Shown here: one piece after another, positions 8,104-17,168 of the stretch
Layout: each line of letters begins with the position of its first letter
Position numbering within the stretch: the stretch's first letter is position 1
IMG/VR virus record: IMGVR_UViG_3300046012_000558
Coordinates: 1 to 35,648 of that record
Origin: a virus
Strand: one strand, 5' to 3'
Length of the DNA: 35,648 nucleotides
The notes under the pieces: generated by a model
The model's database searches: none
What the model saw: only the letters and a program-made list of their open reading frames with translations
Told to the model about the DNA's origin: nothing
Translations under genes and position numbers: made by a program

Positions 8104-9527
8104 GACGCGCCAATCAGTGCCCAGTCGCTTCGGTTGTAATATTCAAATTTGAAAACAAAATCGTAATAAGAACCTAATTTTGTAAACACAATGCGGTGGC
8201 GGTATTTACCTACTTCTCCGACAGACTCTGGTTTCTTTGCGCTATAGGTATAGCCCCCATCGTTGGAGACATAGAGGAATAGGACGGGGTCATAATCATC
8301 GGGGTTTGCGCTTGGAAGTCCTGCGCGGCCAAGGCCTTTCAGGCAGTCAACCTCAAGGCGATCAACCGATATTTTTCGATAGCGTGGGTCATAGAATCGC
8401 TGCGAAATACGTTGCCTGCGCATCGTTACGCCGTCGTTATCAAAATATTTATCCGAGAGCGCGTAAATGTCGCCGCTCTTGTAAGACCCGATGTAATGTT
8501 TGTTTTGGTAATACACCTGTGTTTGCATGATGTGCCGCGTATCCGGCAATTCTTCGGCTTCACACCAGTCCATCCCGCCGGTGGTTAAGTTATATACCCA
8601 TGTCCGTTGGTCGGTCGTGAAAGACAATATGTAGAATAATTGCCCCTCTAGTTTAAATAGCGTGGAAAACGCATCGTTAGGGGCTTTGTAATTGGAGATT
8701 TCATTCTCCATATTAGGATTGCTGATTTTTCTTGGAATGGTGCCATCGGTAACCATCACCTGGTTTGGACCATTGGATTCAGCGGCCATAAAGAAGAGAT
8801 ACCCATAATCCACTTCAACGGTATCCGCCGATGCGCACCCATAATTCAGCACTAAATTATTATCGCGCTGAAGGGTCACCGGGCTTGAGCCGGCGTTGTA
8901 CCACACTTCGGTTACGGTATTTCCAAAGACAAATAAGCGCCTATTTAAAACAGCAAGCGCCACAATAATGTCTGGCCGCGTGGTAATCGAGGCGAACGCT
9001 TGAGAATTCCATACCAAGCCATTATTGGCGGCTGACTGAAAAAAGGTCGGGGAATTTCCTTGCGAAACAAAAAAGAAACCATCCAGATCGGCCACATCAG
9101 AGGGCAGGGGAGGGAACGCCGCATCTGTAATACGCTGAAAAACGCCGGTTGCCTTTGTGTAGATATAACCAAATGCGCCGTCTACAAAAATAATCTGATT
9201 CGCGTTTGCCGCAATACCTACGTGGCCTGAGAAGGTGGTCAGCGTCCCGATTTGAGAGGGAACAAGCGAAGGACCAATTTTAAATACACCATCGCCGCAC
9301 ACCCAGTACATAAACCCATCATTTACGAGTGATACTCGGGTGACAGTTACGCCGGGCAATGTAATGGCTTTCTTGTAGCCTGGGAATGAAAAAAGCGCTC
9401 GCTGTCCATCCCGGTCATACAGGACCTCGTACATATTGATGGTGCGCTCAGAGTCCAGGCGTTTATATTTCACCTTGTTGAACGGCCCGATAATGTCCAG
9501 CGGTTTTTCAAACGGTTCAGAAGCCAC
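8076..9527 (-). CDS. Packaged DNA stabilisation protein, P22 gp10-like
   Basis: 483 residues, close to the 472 of P22 gp10. It begins with a conserved block (DSERTINMYEVLYDRDG, ALFSFPGYKK) followed by repeated beta-strand modules, as expected of the hexameric tail hub that closes the portal vertex. It overlaps the gp4-like gene by 11 bases. Together these two plug the head-tail channel and provide the mount for fibres. Confidence 0.87.
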   Translation of the reverse strand: MASEPFEKPLDIIGPFNKVKYKRLDSERTINMYEVLYDRDGQRALFSFPGYKKAITLPGVTVTRVSLVNDGFMYWVCGDGVFKIGPSLVPSQIGTLTTFSGHVGIAANANQIIFVDGAFGYIYTKATGVFQRITDAAFPPLPSDVADLDGFFFVSQGNSPTFFQSAANNGLVWNSQAFASITTRPDIIVALAVLNRRLFVFGNTVTEVWYNAGSSPVTLQRDNNLVLNYGCASADTVEVDYGYLFFMAAESNGPNQVMVTDGTIPRKISNPNMENEISNYKAPNDAFSTLFKLEGQLFYILSFTTDQRTWVYNLTTGGMDWCEAEELPDTRHIMQTQVYYQNKHYIGSYKSGDIYALSDKYFDNDGVTMRRQRISQRFYDPRYRKISVDRLEVDCLKGLGRAGLPSANPDDYDPVLFLYVSNDGGYTYSAKKPESVGEVGKYRHRIVFTKLGSYYDFVFKFEYYNRSDWALIGASWRGTIENR

Positions 9528-10218
9528 TGATTATCCTCTTGTAGGATGAGCCGGCACGTCGAACATCGGATGTGCGAATGGTCATGTCGTGAAAATTTGC
9601 GCCACGCATTTCGTTGTAGAGTTTGGTGTAGTCCTGTTGCTTAATATCTGTCCATGACAAGTTATATACTTTGCAGATTTCTCTGGCCAAGCTATGCCGA
9701 AAATAGTTCAGCTGATAAGGCGGCACATTATCGATGGGGATTTGTGCTGTGAAATCGGGCAAATCCTTGATGTACTGCATCGTGAATTGATAAGCCTGAT
9801 CGGGTTTTGGGTAAAGCGTTACCGTGGATACGCCCAATCGATTCTCCAGCATGACAGCCTCTGGGCGGCTTTGCATCGAGTTAACACGCGTGGACTGGTA
9901 ATATTCGATGGGCTGAATAACAACCATCGGATACGTCACCTGCTCTTGTGTCAAATAGCAAAAATTGAGCCGTTGGATTCTTTCAGATTCAAAATCTTGA
10001 TCTTCATCACCAAAAGTGTACGCGCCTTTCCCAACCTCCAGCGTCCATGAAAATTCCGATTTAAAGGGAATATCAACGCTTGGGGAGGCTTGGATAATGT
10101 AAGTGAGAAGCCTAAGGGCGCGCGACATATCGCCATCGGTTGGCATGCGCGTTACGTCCCACTGGTCAGTGAGAAAAAACGCGTCTAGAACAAGCTGATT
10201 AACAGTAATAACGCTCAT
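9517..10218 (-). CDS. Head-to-tail adaptor, P22 gp4-like
   Basis: 233 residues, longer than the 166 of P22 gp4. The N-terminal part is helical (VNQLVLDAFFLTDQW, SRALRLLTYIIQA), there is a WTLEVGKGAYTFG segment, and the C-terminus holds NYFRHSLAREICKVYNLSW. This matches the packaged-DNA-stabilisation gp4 family, which forms the ring under the portal. Some phage gp4 proteins also have peptidoglycan-hydrolase activity; no catalytic motif can be assigned here. Confidence 0.82.
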   Translation of the reverse strand: MSVITVNQLVLDAFFLTDQWDVTRMPTDGDMSRALRLLTYIIQASPSVDIPFKSEFSWTLEVGKGAYTFGDEDQDFESERIQRLNFCYLTQEQVTYPMVVIQPIEYYQSTRVNSMQSRPEAVMLENRLGVSTVTLYPKPDQAYQFTMQYIKDLPDFTAQIPIDNVPPYQLNYFRHSLAREICKVYNLSWTDIKQQDYTKLYNEMRGANFHDMTIRTSDVRRAGSSYKRIISGF

Positions 10219-10271
10219 GCGGCCATCTCATTAAATAATTAAATAGCCGTTAATGCGTCTGACTATTTAAC

Positions 10272-10658
10272 TCAATCCAAATTTTCTAAACTTTTTTCAA
10301 GCGATTTCTTTTTCTTTGAAACCGCATCAATTTTGTCATCGAGTCTTTTCTGTCGTGCTTCTTTGGCTTCTTTGCTGGTAGGGAACCACGCCGCCTTATC
10401 CCTTGCTTCAAACCCTGGACGGGTGACAAGCAATGGCTTTCGGCCTTCATCAATGCTGTGGATGTAGTAAGACGCTACCGTTTCCTCATCAATCAAAACC
10501 GTCGATAAATCATCCCCACTCCTTCGCGCTAAATATCGTGGGTCTATGGGGTGCGCGTATCCCATATCGTCAATTTCAAACTTCTTCTTGACGTATTTCC
10601 ACGCGTGGGGATACCGTTTATCGTTTACATCAATATGTGCGTAGTCTTTTTCAGCCAT
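10272..10658 (-). CDS. Hypothetical protein between coat and adaptor genes
   Basis: 128 residues, strongly charged. Residues 1-100 are mixed alpha/beta with LVTRPGFEARDKAAWFPT; the last 30 residues form a lysine-rich amphipathic helix (DKIDAVSKKKKSLEKSLEN). It lies 57 bases after the coat gene beyond a hairpin and before the gp4-like gene. No family was recognised; a head-decoration or head-completion role is only suggested by position. Confidence 0.75.
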   Translation of the reverse strand: MAEKDYAHIDVNDKRYPHAWKYVKKKFEIDDMGYAHPIDPRYLARRSGDDLSTVLIDEETVASYYIHSIDEGRKPLLVTRPGFEARDKAAWFPTSKEAKEARQKRLDDKIDAVSKKKKSLEKSLENLD

Positions 10659-10676
10659 AAGTAACCTTCATGAATG

Positions 10677-10705
10677 TCGAGGGACATTGCGGGAATGTCC
10701 CTCGA
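10677..10705. terminator. 12-bp hairpin after coat gene
   Basis: TCGAGGGACATT pairs perfectly with AATGTCCCTCGA around the loop GCGGG. On the - strand it follows the coat stop by 10 bases and has no T-run, so it may act as a partial terminator or an mRNA-stabilising/processing element that keeps coat expression above that of downstream genes. Confidence 0.6.
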
Positions 10706-10714
10706 TAATTTCAT

Positions 10715-11965
10715 TTACCCAACGACGCGCACCACGTATGGCGCAATACACGTCGCCCCCACAAGGACATCTAAACGTTTTATATCTAAGTCATTTAAAA
10801 TTAATGACCCTTCGGTATACCGCAGTGCAATGCCATACTGTTCGCTGAACGATACAGAACTTGTCTCCGTACCTGCTCCTAACGATTTCATCTTGGGCAT
10901 CGCAATCTGAAGACCATCGGGAACCAAACAGAAGTTCACGCGGTGAGACGCAACCAAACTAACCGCTTCACCTACACCAATAACACCGCTGACGTTTTGG
11001 TACGGGCTGCTGGTTGAGCTGATAATGGAAGGGGAGACGGTAATCGTACATTCGCCCGAACCGTTAGAGTTTGCATCTGCTAAGACCACAAACTGCATAG
11101 GAACGCCGGTGGCTTCACGCGTGACTAAGTTCACACTTTGCGTCACTTCCAGCTGAATTAAGTCACCTTGCAGCACAACGCCTGTGGTGTTATTGGCTAA
11201 ACCTTCCAGCACGATAGTGTTACCCGATGAAACAGCCGTTTTAACCGTACCGCAATCAATAAAACCACCTACGGCTGTGGTTGTATCGCCGACACCGGAG
11301 GTGTGATAACCCAGGTTCTGTGTTTCAAAAAATTGCGTACCGTAAATATCCGCAATAAAACCACTCTTAACCACGCCTTCATTGATGTTGGGTGTAAAGT
11401 TGGCTTTCATGGAGTTCTTGATGCTAGTACCTGTTTCGATGCCGACGCCCATATGCACCATGCGGTTGTTGTTATCGTGCAACACACCACGCAAGCGCAG
11501 GTTAGCGGCTGCATTATTGACTGTGTCGATGCTGTTAATTAAAGTGCCCGCCGTGCCTACGAAGTTGTTAGCAAACATGAGCTTGCTAATACAATACGTA
11601 TCAACTGTATTCGCCAGCTGAATCGCTGCTGGTTTCACATACATATCTAAAATGTTTAAATCTTTAGCGCTTTTCAAGTCCAACGTTAATTCGCGGGAAT
11701 CAAACGAAAGCCCTTGGTGAGGCTGGATTTCAACCGTAAGGGGAGTGGTGCGATCTTGCACGCCTTCCGGTGTGATGGTTGGGCCTTCGCCGCCGATAAA
11801 GTTATTGATTAAACGCACGTTTACGGTGTCGCCGGACGCGTATTTTTCGTCGGTAAACATACCTTCAAACTTGCGACTACCGATGCGTGCAAATTGAATA
11901 TTATTTGCAAAGGGGGTTAAAGTATATTTACTGACGTAACTGGTGACTTCAAAAGTATTAGCCAT
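10715..11965 (-). CDS. Major capsid (coat) protein, P22 gp5-like
   Basis: 416 residues, near the 430 of P22 gp5. It follows the scaffold gene as in P22. Visible blocks are TLTPFANNIQFARIGSRKFE, then DTVNVRLINNFIGGEGPTI, a helical MYVKPAAIQLANTVD and a Ser/Thr/Gly-rich inserted beta region (about 180-330) before the C-terminal LRYTEGSLILNDLDIKRLDV. This fits the HK97-fold coat with an inserted domain. The product should be the main shell subunit. Confidence 0.88.
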   Translation of the reverse strand: MANTFEVTSYVSKYTLTPFANNIQFARIGSRKFEGMFTDEKYASGDTVNVRLINNFIGGEGPTITPEGVQDRTTPLTVEIQPHQGLSFDSRELTLDLKSAKDLNILDMYVKPAAIQLANTVDTYCISKLMFANNFVGTAGTLINSIDTVNNAAANLRLRGVLHDNNNRMVHMGVGIETGTSIKNSMKANFTPNINEGVVKSGFIADIYGTQFFETQNLGYHTSGVGDTTTAVGGFIDCGTVKTAVSSGNTIVLEGLANNTTGVVLQGDLIQLEVTQSVNLVTREATGVPMQFVVLADANSNGSGECTITVSPSIISSTSSPYQNVSGVIGVGEAVSLVASHRVNFCLVPDGLQIAMPKMKSLGAGTETSSVSFSEQYGIALRYTEGSLILNDLDIKRLDVLVGATCIAPYVVRVVG

Positions 11966-12010
11966 GACGGACCTCGGTTTATAAAATTCTCACAAACCGC
12001 TTTTGAAACG

Positions 12011-12757
12011 TTAGCCCTTACCTATTTTATTTAGGTAGGCCATCATTCCATCTGCGGAGTTCAAATCGTATCCACTGGAGGCACCGGCACTACCGATGTC
12101 TTCATTCATTGGAGCAGGCGTTTTCGAGATATTTCTCGGCCTCAACGATGTTTTAATCTTCTCTTCAAGCTTTACCATTTCCCTCATCTGCGCTGCATAA
12201 TTAGGCATAGCTCTAATCTTTTGCAGGTCAGCAGCATGATGTTTAGCGGCGTGGTAAATCGTCGCTACGGGATCATCAGACCCTTTGATTATTTCAATCA
12301 TTGCGTCTGTGAAGGGAACTTCCCCGTTTTGTATCACTGTTTGTCCGAAATCTTTAAATCTATGCGGTGCTCTTGCAAGCTTAGAGGTATAGTCTTGCTG
12401 CACCCGATCGTATTCCAATTGCTGTTTTTCTTGTGAAATGGCAGTCAATTCTCGGCGGATAATATCTCTGGCCGTGAGGGGCTCTTCACCCTGCTGAACA
12501 TTCTGCACGGGAGAGGTATAGCTCGCGCGCTCTCTCAGTAAATCCGCATTTTGTCGGGCTAGCTCATCAAGCCGTTCCAAGATAAACGCTTGGGTATCTG
12601 CGGGGGAGTCACTTTCTCCGCTCGCATATCCTGCGTCTGCCTCAACCCCAGAATCCATGTTTTGAGGAGCCTCATGGACAACATCCACCCCAACTTGTTC
12701 GTTTTGTATCCCGGCATGACCGGAATCTAAAGAAGCGTCGGAATGTGTATCAACCAT
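12011..12757 (-). CDS. Scaffolding protein
   Basis: 248 residues located between portal and coat genes, the P22 gp8 position. The first 55 residues are acidic and probably disordered; a coiled coil follows (AFILERLDELARQNADLLRE, LTAISQEKQQLEYDRVQQ) and the C-terminus is basic and helical, as needed for coat binding in P22-type scaffolds. It is the first gene of the second late transcript, about 40 bases after a sigma70-like promoter. Confidence 0.8.
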   Translation of the reverse strand: MVDTHSDASLDSGHAGIQNEQVGVDVVHEAPQNMDSGVEADAGYASGESDSPADTQAFILERLDELARQNADLLRERASYTSPVQNVQQGEEPLTARDIIRRELTAISQEKQQLEYDRVQQDYTSKLARAPHRFKDFGQTVIQNGEVPFTDAMIEIIKGSDDPVATIYHAAKHHAADLQKIRAMPNYAAQMREMVKLEEKIKTSLRPRNISKTPAPMNEDIGSAGASSGYDLNSADGMMAYLNKIGKG

Positions 12758-12790
12758 GAAACCCCCGCAAGATGATTAAAATGTAATTAT

Positions 12791-12840
12791 CAGTAATTTA
12801 CTGCTTTTTCCAGCTCATGTCAACTGATATTTGCAGTAAA
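12791..12840 (-). promoter_or_regulatory. Late promoter upstream of scaffold-coat operon, with palindromic sites
   Basis: On the - strand TTGACA (12818-12823) and TAAATT (12795-12800) are separated by 17 bases. The -35 lies inside AAATATCAGTTGACAT and the -10 inside CAGTAAATTACTG, which is itself palindromic. The same arrangement, CAGTTG-17 bases-CAGTAAA, recurs at 19807-19836. Shared half-sites at identical spacing suggest one regulator or one dedicated promoter class for late genes. Confidence 0.7.
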
Positions 12841-12863
12841 TGATTTTTACGTTACATTAAGCT

Positions 12864-12887
12864 AAAAAAACCCCCTCTTCGGAGGGG
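12864..12887 (-). terminator. Intrinsic terminator after portal gene
   Basis: Read on the - strand, CCCCTC-CGAA-GAGGGG is followed by GTTTTTTT, a classic Rho-independent terminator 39 bases past the portal stop. It separates the terminase/portal transcript from the scaffold-coat transcript, which has its own promoter just downstream. Confidence 0.85.
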
Positions 12888-12925
12888 ATAGGGTATCGCC
12901 TTTATGCACAAGGGATTTGGTTGTG

Positions 12926-14932
12926 TTAATAAACGCCTAACTTGGCGCGCTCAAGGTTTAACTTTTCTTGCGCGACATATGCCTGGAACTCGTCTTTATC
13001 CTTGTCGAGCTGTAGCTTTTGTTCCTTAAGGCGTTGTTCTTCCCCTTTGGCTGCGGCGTCCATTTGTAGCTTTTGTTCACGCAGCGCAAGGTCGGCTTTC
13101 ATGTACTCAACCTCTGGCGGTGGCTCAGGCTGGGGAGGGGGAGGCAATTCCTCGCCGTTGCCGGCTGCAACCACTTCTTTGGGAACCATGGCCGCGCGCA
13201 GCCGTTTTACGATTACCTGGGAATTTTGCAGCGGCAGATTCTCTGCGAACAAGTCAGCTGTCAGCTGAGAAATGCTTGGGTTAATTTGCAGCAATTCACG
13301 CATGGAGTCTAAGGCTTCTTGTCGCTGTCCCTCGAAAGAAGAGCCCGCATCAATTTCAATGTAGTAATCTTCGCCGGAGGTATCGTTCTCAATTTTACCA
13401 TCGTATGACTTATTTAATGTAACGGTTCTTGCATCCCCATCGCGTGACTTTAACCGCATTTGTCGTTCGGTATCGTAAATCCGTGGGAATACATCCAAGA
13501 CCACTCTTCCGCATTGGCCTATGGCGCGATTTAGATTGCTGTTGACAATGAACGTGGCAATATTGCCTTGTTTGACACGGTTATCAATGGCTTTCCCGGA
13601 TATTTCGCGTCCTTGATTTCCTTCGTAGGCGTCATAAATTCCAAGCGTCGTATTAATGTTTTGCATCAAACTGTCGTATTGCTGAATAAGGGTAGGGCTA
13701 ATCATTCCTGCCTGAATATTGATAGGCATCGCACCTCCACGTAAATCATCTGGATTAGCAAGAAGGGCTGATTGCGTAAGCTCAGGGGTGTTCCAGATAT
13801 CTTCGAATCCTGCAACGTTAGCAGGGGAAGCCAGCCATTGCTCATTACGCATGCTTTTGGTTAGGTGATTAATTTGCGTAAAAGTATAATTTCCAAATCG
13901 CTGCAAATCTTGTGCGTCCTCAAAGAAAGGTTTGGTCACTTGCTTGCCGCTGAGGTAAGAAGAATCCCCGTCCACAAAGATATAGCCTAAATATTTTGAT
14001 GGCCATGTGCTGTGCTCCAACACATGCTCGCCGGCAATTTTATATTTTCGGATTCGGTAGTCTCGGCAGCTTCTCTTTTTAACGACCTTTAACTCTTCGG
14101 GTATTTCAATAATGGTTTCTATCGGCATGCCCGCTTCTTGAAGCTCCATTTTTTTCATCTCTACATATTCTTGCACGCGCTCTTCATATTGTTTTAAGTC
14201 AACCACTTCGCCAGAGGTGAGCTGAATGATTGTTTTATTGAAGTATTCTTTTCGTTGAAATATAACAATAGCCACTTCATCTTTTGAGACATAGGTTTTT
14301 GCAGAAGTGGGTAAAATTTCATCATTGGTCACTTCAATTCCCGGGTAACGCGCTTCAAATTTTTTGCGCCCCATCACAATATATTCGCCGCATCCCATGC
14401 CGTCTTCTTTTGAAAATTCTCGTGCGCCAATATCCCAGAAACACGTGGTTGGATCTAAAATCTTTTCTATTATTAAGCATTGGTTAAAGCTTTTTTCGTT
14501 TTCGTATTTTGAGTACACTTTAAAAGCGCCAAACCCACCGAACAAAACACTTCGATATGCGGTTTGATAAGCGACATGAGCGTCTGAGTGAAAGCAGGTG
14601 GTTCGAACAAAATCATCACGCAGCTTAATGGATTCCGGGGTGGCTTTGTCTGTAATGCCAAAGACTTGCAAGTCTGGAGTGGATTGGCGTTGTTCTCCCA
14701 GGATGCGTCGCGCTATCCCATAAATTTTGGGGCAGGTGAGGGGTATTTTGTTGTATTGCGTCAGCAATGCTCGTTCATCGGATGACCATTGGTCACGCAT
14801 GCTAAGCCAGAATTTTAATTGGTCATTGTAGCGTTTAATATTTTCAGAGAATCCTGAAAACCATGCATCTGCCATATCCTTCGCTTCTTTAATAATTTTC
14901 TCTTGTTTTGGTTTTGTTAGTTTTGCGCCCAT
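12926..14932 (-). CDS. Portal protein, P22 gp1-like
   Basis: 668 residues from the ATG at 14932, which overlaps the terminase stop (TAATG); a GTG three codons upstream is a less likely start. P22 portal is 725 residues. The N-terminal half has WLSMRDQWSSDERALLTQYN and VLFGGFGAFKVYSKYEN, typical of the P22-like portal family, and the C-terminus is a long helix rich in Lys/Glu/Gln (KADLALREQKLQMDAAAKG), resembling the barrel. The protein forms the dodecameric DNA channel to which TerL docks. Confidence 0.9.
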   Translation of the reverse strand: MGAKLTKPKQEKIIKEAKDMADAWFSGFSENIKRYNDQLKFWLSMRDQWSSDERALLTQYNKIPLTCPKIYGIARRILGEQRQSTPDLQVFGITDKATPESIKLRDDFVRTTCFHSDAHVAYQTAYRSVLFGGFGAFKVYSKYENEKSFNQCLIIEKILDPTTCFWDIGAREFSKEDGMGCGEYIVMGRKKFEARYPGIEVTNDEILPTSAKTYVSKDEVAIVIFQRKEYFNKTIIQLTSGEVVDLKQYEERVQEYVEMKKMELQEAGMPIETIIEIPEELKVVKKRSCRDYRIRKYKIAGEHVLEHSTWPSKYLGYIFVDGDSSYLSGKQVTKPFFEDAQDLQRFGNYTFTQINHLTKSMRNEQWLASPANVAGFEDIWNTPELTQSALLANPDDLRGGAMPINIQAGMISPTLIQQYDSLMQNINTTLGIYDAYEGNQGREISGKAIDNRVKQGNIATFIVNSNLNRAIGQCGRVVLDVFPRIYDTERQMRLKSRDGDARTVTLNKSYDGKIENDTSGEDYYIEIDAGSSFEGQRQEALDSMRELLQINPSISQLTADLFAENLPLQNSQVIVKRLRAAMVPKEVVAAGNGEELPPPPQPEPPPEVEYMKADLALREQKLQMDAAAKGEEQRLKEQKLQLDKDKDEFQAYVAQEKLNLERAKLGVY

Positions 14933-16491
14933 TATATCCACTTGCCCCCTTTCGGTTTAATAATCGGTTTCATACGTGTTTGTTTTTTGATATGGCCATC
15001 AATTCCCATGATGCAATATTGAACCGCATCATGAATATCGGCGTGTCGATTCTTTTCGGGCTTATCGGTGTCTTCCTTCCCGCCTGATGTGCCGATTTGT
15101 TTATAGTGATATTCACCCAAGAAACCTTCTCGGATTAATTCACATCCTTGCTTGCTCAATACAAATGCCGATTTCCCATCAATATTTCTGTTTAATCTGG
15201 TTCGCACCGCTTCCAAGCGTGGCGCTTGGTAATTGCTGTAAGCCGGTGACGCCCTAAATCCGTATTCTGCCAGCAGCATGCGGCATGATTTCTCATCAGT
15301 TGGTTGCTTGCTGTTACCGCTCGGATCGTCTGTAATAATTAATTCGTAATCACGCAGGTTTTGCGAAACGTACGGGAGAAATATATTCTCAATAAAAGAG
15401 CGAAAGCCTGCTTGCGCCGCGCATAATTCTTTAATCAAATGTACGCGTCCATTAGGGGATACTTGCGCGAATACAACAGACGGGCACGTTTCATAATCAA
15501 CCCCAAGGTATACCGGCCTCTGAGGAATATAGTCAATCCTATCGACGCAGTGCATGTCATCGCTGTATTCATGGTAAATTCGTTTCCCGGCAGATGAAAT
15601 GCCGTACTCGCCCATTAAATCAACTTTTATTTTCTCTCTGTCTCTTTTGCCCGGTATAGCGTTCACGTAATAGCTTAATCCCAACCGCTCTAGATTCTCG
15701 GCATGAGGATTGGCGCTATATTCGCCTTCTTTTGTTTCTATTAACCCTGACGGCTGTCTAAACAATTCAAACTTCTCCGGTCTTTCTATTTCAAAAATAT
15801 TGAATAACCAGCTCTTAACTTTTGGCGGGTTCGTGTCCGCATTTACTTTTCCAATAAGGCTTTTAGCCCCATATTTAAACTGTATATCTTCTGTTGGGTA
15901 TCTGTTAACGCGCTGTTGAGTTTTCCCGAGTACGTCCTCTTCGATGTATCTAAGCTCATTGATGTATGCTGATGTGCAATTTAATGAATCCAACTTTTTT
16001 ACATCCTTCGGCCTGTCAAGTGCGATAAAAATTACATGGATAGATATCGGGCCATGTCCATCGTTAAAATTTGCTCGGTACTGAATGGGAGAATTCATGG
16101 CTGGCGGATTTGCGTCTCCCAAATCACTAAACCAATGCAGCCATTCCGGCAATGTTGTTGTTTTTAATTCTGCATATGTATTTCGTATAATTAAAAATTT
16201 CGAGCTGCGAACTCCCTTATTCCATGCAGGCATTCTTGCGGATTGAAAAATAATATCAGCGCAATTAATGGTGGATTTACCGGAGCCAACAGGCCCCATA
16301 ATTACCCGAACAAATGCGTTAGACTGATGGAACGCGAGGCCGGTTTTAGAAGGGGTGTAAACGAGTTTTTTTGAACCGTTTAATTTAAATGAATAAGTGT
16401 CCCAATCTATCTCTATATCAACCGCCGATTTGCGTGATGCCATTTCTTCGGCCCTTGCGTACAGCTTTCTTACTTCAGCTAGGCTCGCCAT
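14932..16491 (-). CDS. terL: Terminase large subunit
   Basis: 519 residues. The ATPase domain has Walker A GPVGSGKS at 66-73 and a Walker B-like AYINELRYI at about 175-183 with the expected acidic residue. The nuclease domain shows the RNase H-like acidic residues in YLGVDYE (D332), IITDDPSG (D388/D389) and HADIHDAVQY (D485/D488). All catalytic parts are present. It overlaps the TerS gene by 17 bases and the portal gene by 1, so the packaging genes are translationally coupled. In P22-type phages it cuts and pumps DNA by a headful mechanism. Confidence 0.93.
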   Translation of the reverse strand: MASLAEVRKLYARAEEMASRKSAVDIEIDWDTYSFKLNGSKKLVYTPSKTGLAFHQSNAFVRVIMGPVGSGKSTINCADIIFQSARMPAWNKGVRSSKFLIIRNTYAELKTTTLPEWLHWFSDLGDANPPAMNSPIQYRANFNDGHGPISIHVIFIALDRPKDVKKLDSLNCTSAYINELRYIEEDVLGKTQQRVNRYPTEDIQFKYGAKSLIGKVNADTNPPKVKSWLFNIFEIERPEKFELFRQPSGLIETKEGEYSANPHAENLERLGLSYYVNAIPGKRDREKIKVDLMGEYGISSAGKRIYHEYSDDMHCVDRIDYIPQRPVYLGVDYETCPSVVFAQVSPNGRVHLIKELCAAQAGFRSFIENIFLPYVSQNLRDYELIITDDPSGNSKQPTDEKSCRMLLAEYGFRASPAYSNYQAPRLEAVRTRLNRNIDGKSAFVLSKQGCELIREGFLGEYHYKQIGTSGGKEDTDKPEKNRHADIHDAVQYCIMGIDGHIKKQTRMKPIIKPKGGKWI

Positions 16492-16870
16492 TCATTTCTT
16501 GCTTAACCATTTTCTGTAATTTTTCGTACATCTCCTCAGCCAGTATCGATGTTCTATCACCGTAGAGTCGGGGCGCGTACTTTTCGCACAACCATTTTGT
16601 CATAGAAACGATGTGAGCCGCTTCTTTTGGATCGCGTTGGTTCGCTATAGATTCTCGAATCATGTTCTTAATGACGTCAGCGCCTACTTCTGCTTGTTCC
16701 ATTTTTGAAATTTCATAATCCTTTCTGCATGCCTCATCTTCGCGTATAAGCCTGCGAAAATTGTCGTATGACATTTTTCGTCCGCCCCGTTCTATCGCTT
16801 CCTTTACGGTAATAAGATCCGATGAAAGAATTTCACATACCTCTTGAAAATTCTTCTTTGTTTCCGTCAT
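16475..16870 (-). CDS. terS: Terminase small subunit
   Basis: 131 residues from the ATG at 16870, one base after the stop of the preceding gene; a longer frame to 17038 would run through that gene and is rejected. An N-terminal helix-turn-helix-like part (DLITVKEAIERGGRKMS, NFRRLIREDEACRKDYE) is followed by helices (AEVGADVIKNMIRESIANQ) and a C-terminal YAPRLYGDRTSI block typical of small terminase families. It should recognise the packaging site and regulate TerL. Confidence 0.82.
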   Translation of the reverse strand: MTETKKNFQEVCEILSSDLITVKEAIERGGRKMSYDNFRRLIREDEACRKDYEISKMEQAEVGADVIKNMIRESIANQRDPKEAAHIVSMTKWLCEKYAPRLYGDRTSILAEEMYEKLQKMVKQEMNGEPS

Positions 16871-16871
16871 C

Positions 16872-17141
16872 TTATTCGGTCGGGGGGTTGGCATTGTCAG
16901 ATATATTCTCGCTCTGTGCCTTTGTATTTTTCGCTTTAATGCGATCGCCAACAGTAGACTCGATTTTGCAAGTATCGTACGCGCCGGATTTTTCCTCCGA
17001 ATTCTGCTGACTTGATACTTCGCTTCTAATGGCATCAACTATCGAAATAGCGATAGAAACAGGAAGATTTTGGCAGCCAGCACCCTTTATAATACATTCA
17101 ATTGCGGATGCGATTAGGTTTTCAGATAAATTAAATTTCAT
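16872..17141 (-). CDS. Small hypothetical protein upstream of TerS
   Basis: 89 residues with AGGAGG upstream of the ATG. Residues 5-45 look like two hydrophobic helices (ENLIASAIECIIKGAGCQ, VSIAISIVDAIRSEV); the rest is polar and probably disordered. It sits one base from TerS and 27 bases after the fibre-like gene. No family was recognised. Confidence 0.65.
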   Translation of the reverse strand: MKFNLSENLIASAIECIIKGAGCQNLPVSIAISIVDAIRSEVSSQQNSEEKSGAYDTCKIESTVGDRIKAKNTKAQSENISDNANPPTE

Positions 17142-17168
17142 ATTTCCTCCTGTTTTTAAATTAAAAAA

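Noticed and set aside
16872-17038. Longer small terminase starting at 17038
   Set aside because: It overlaps the 89-residue gene entirely; the ATG at 16870 fits the tight gene spacing.
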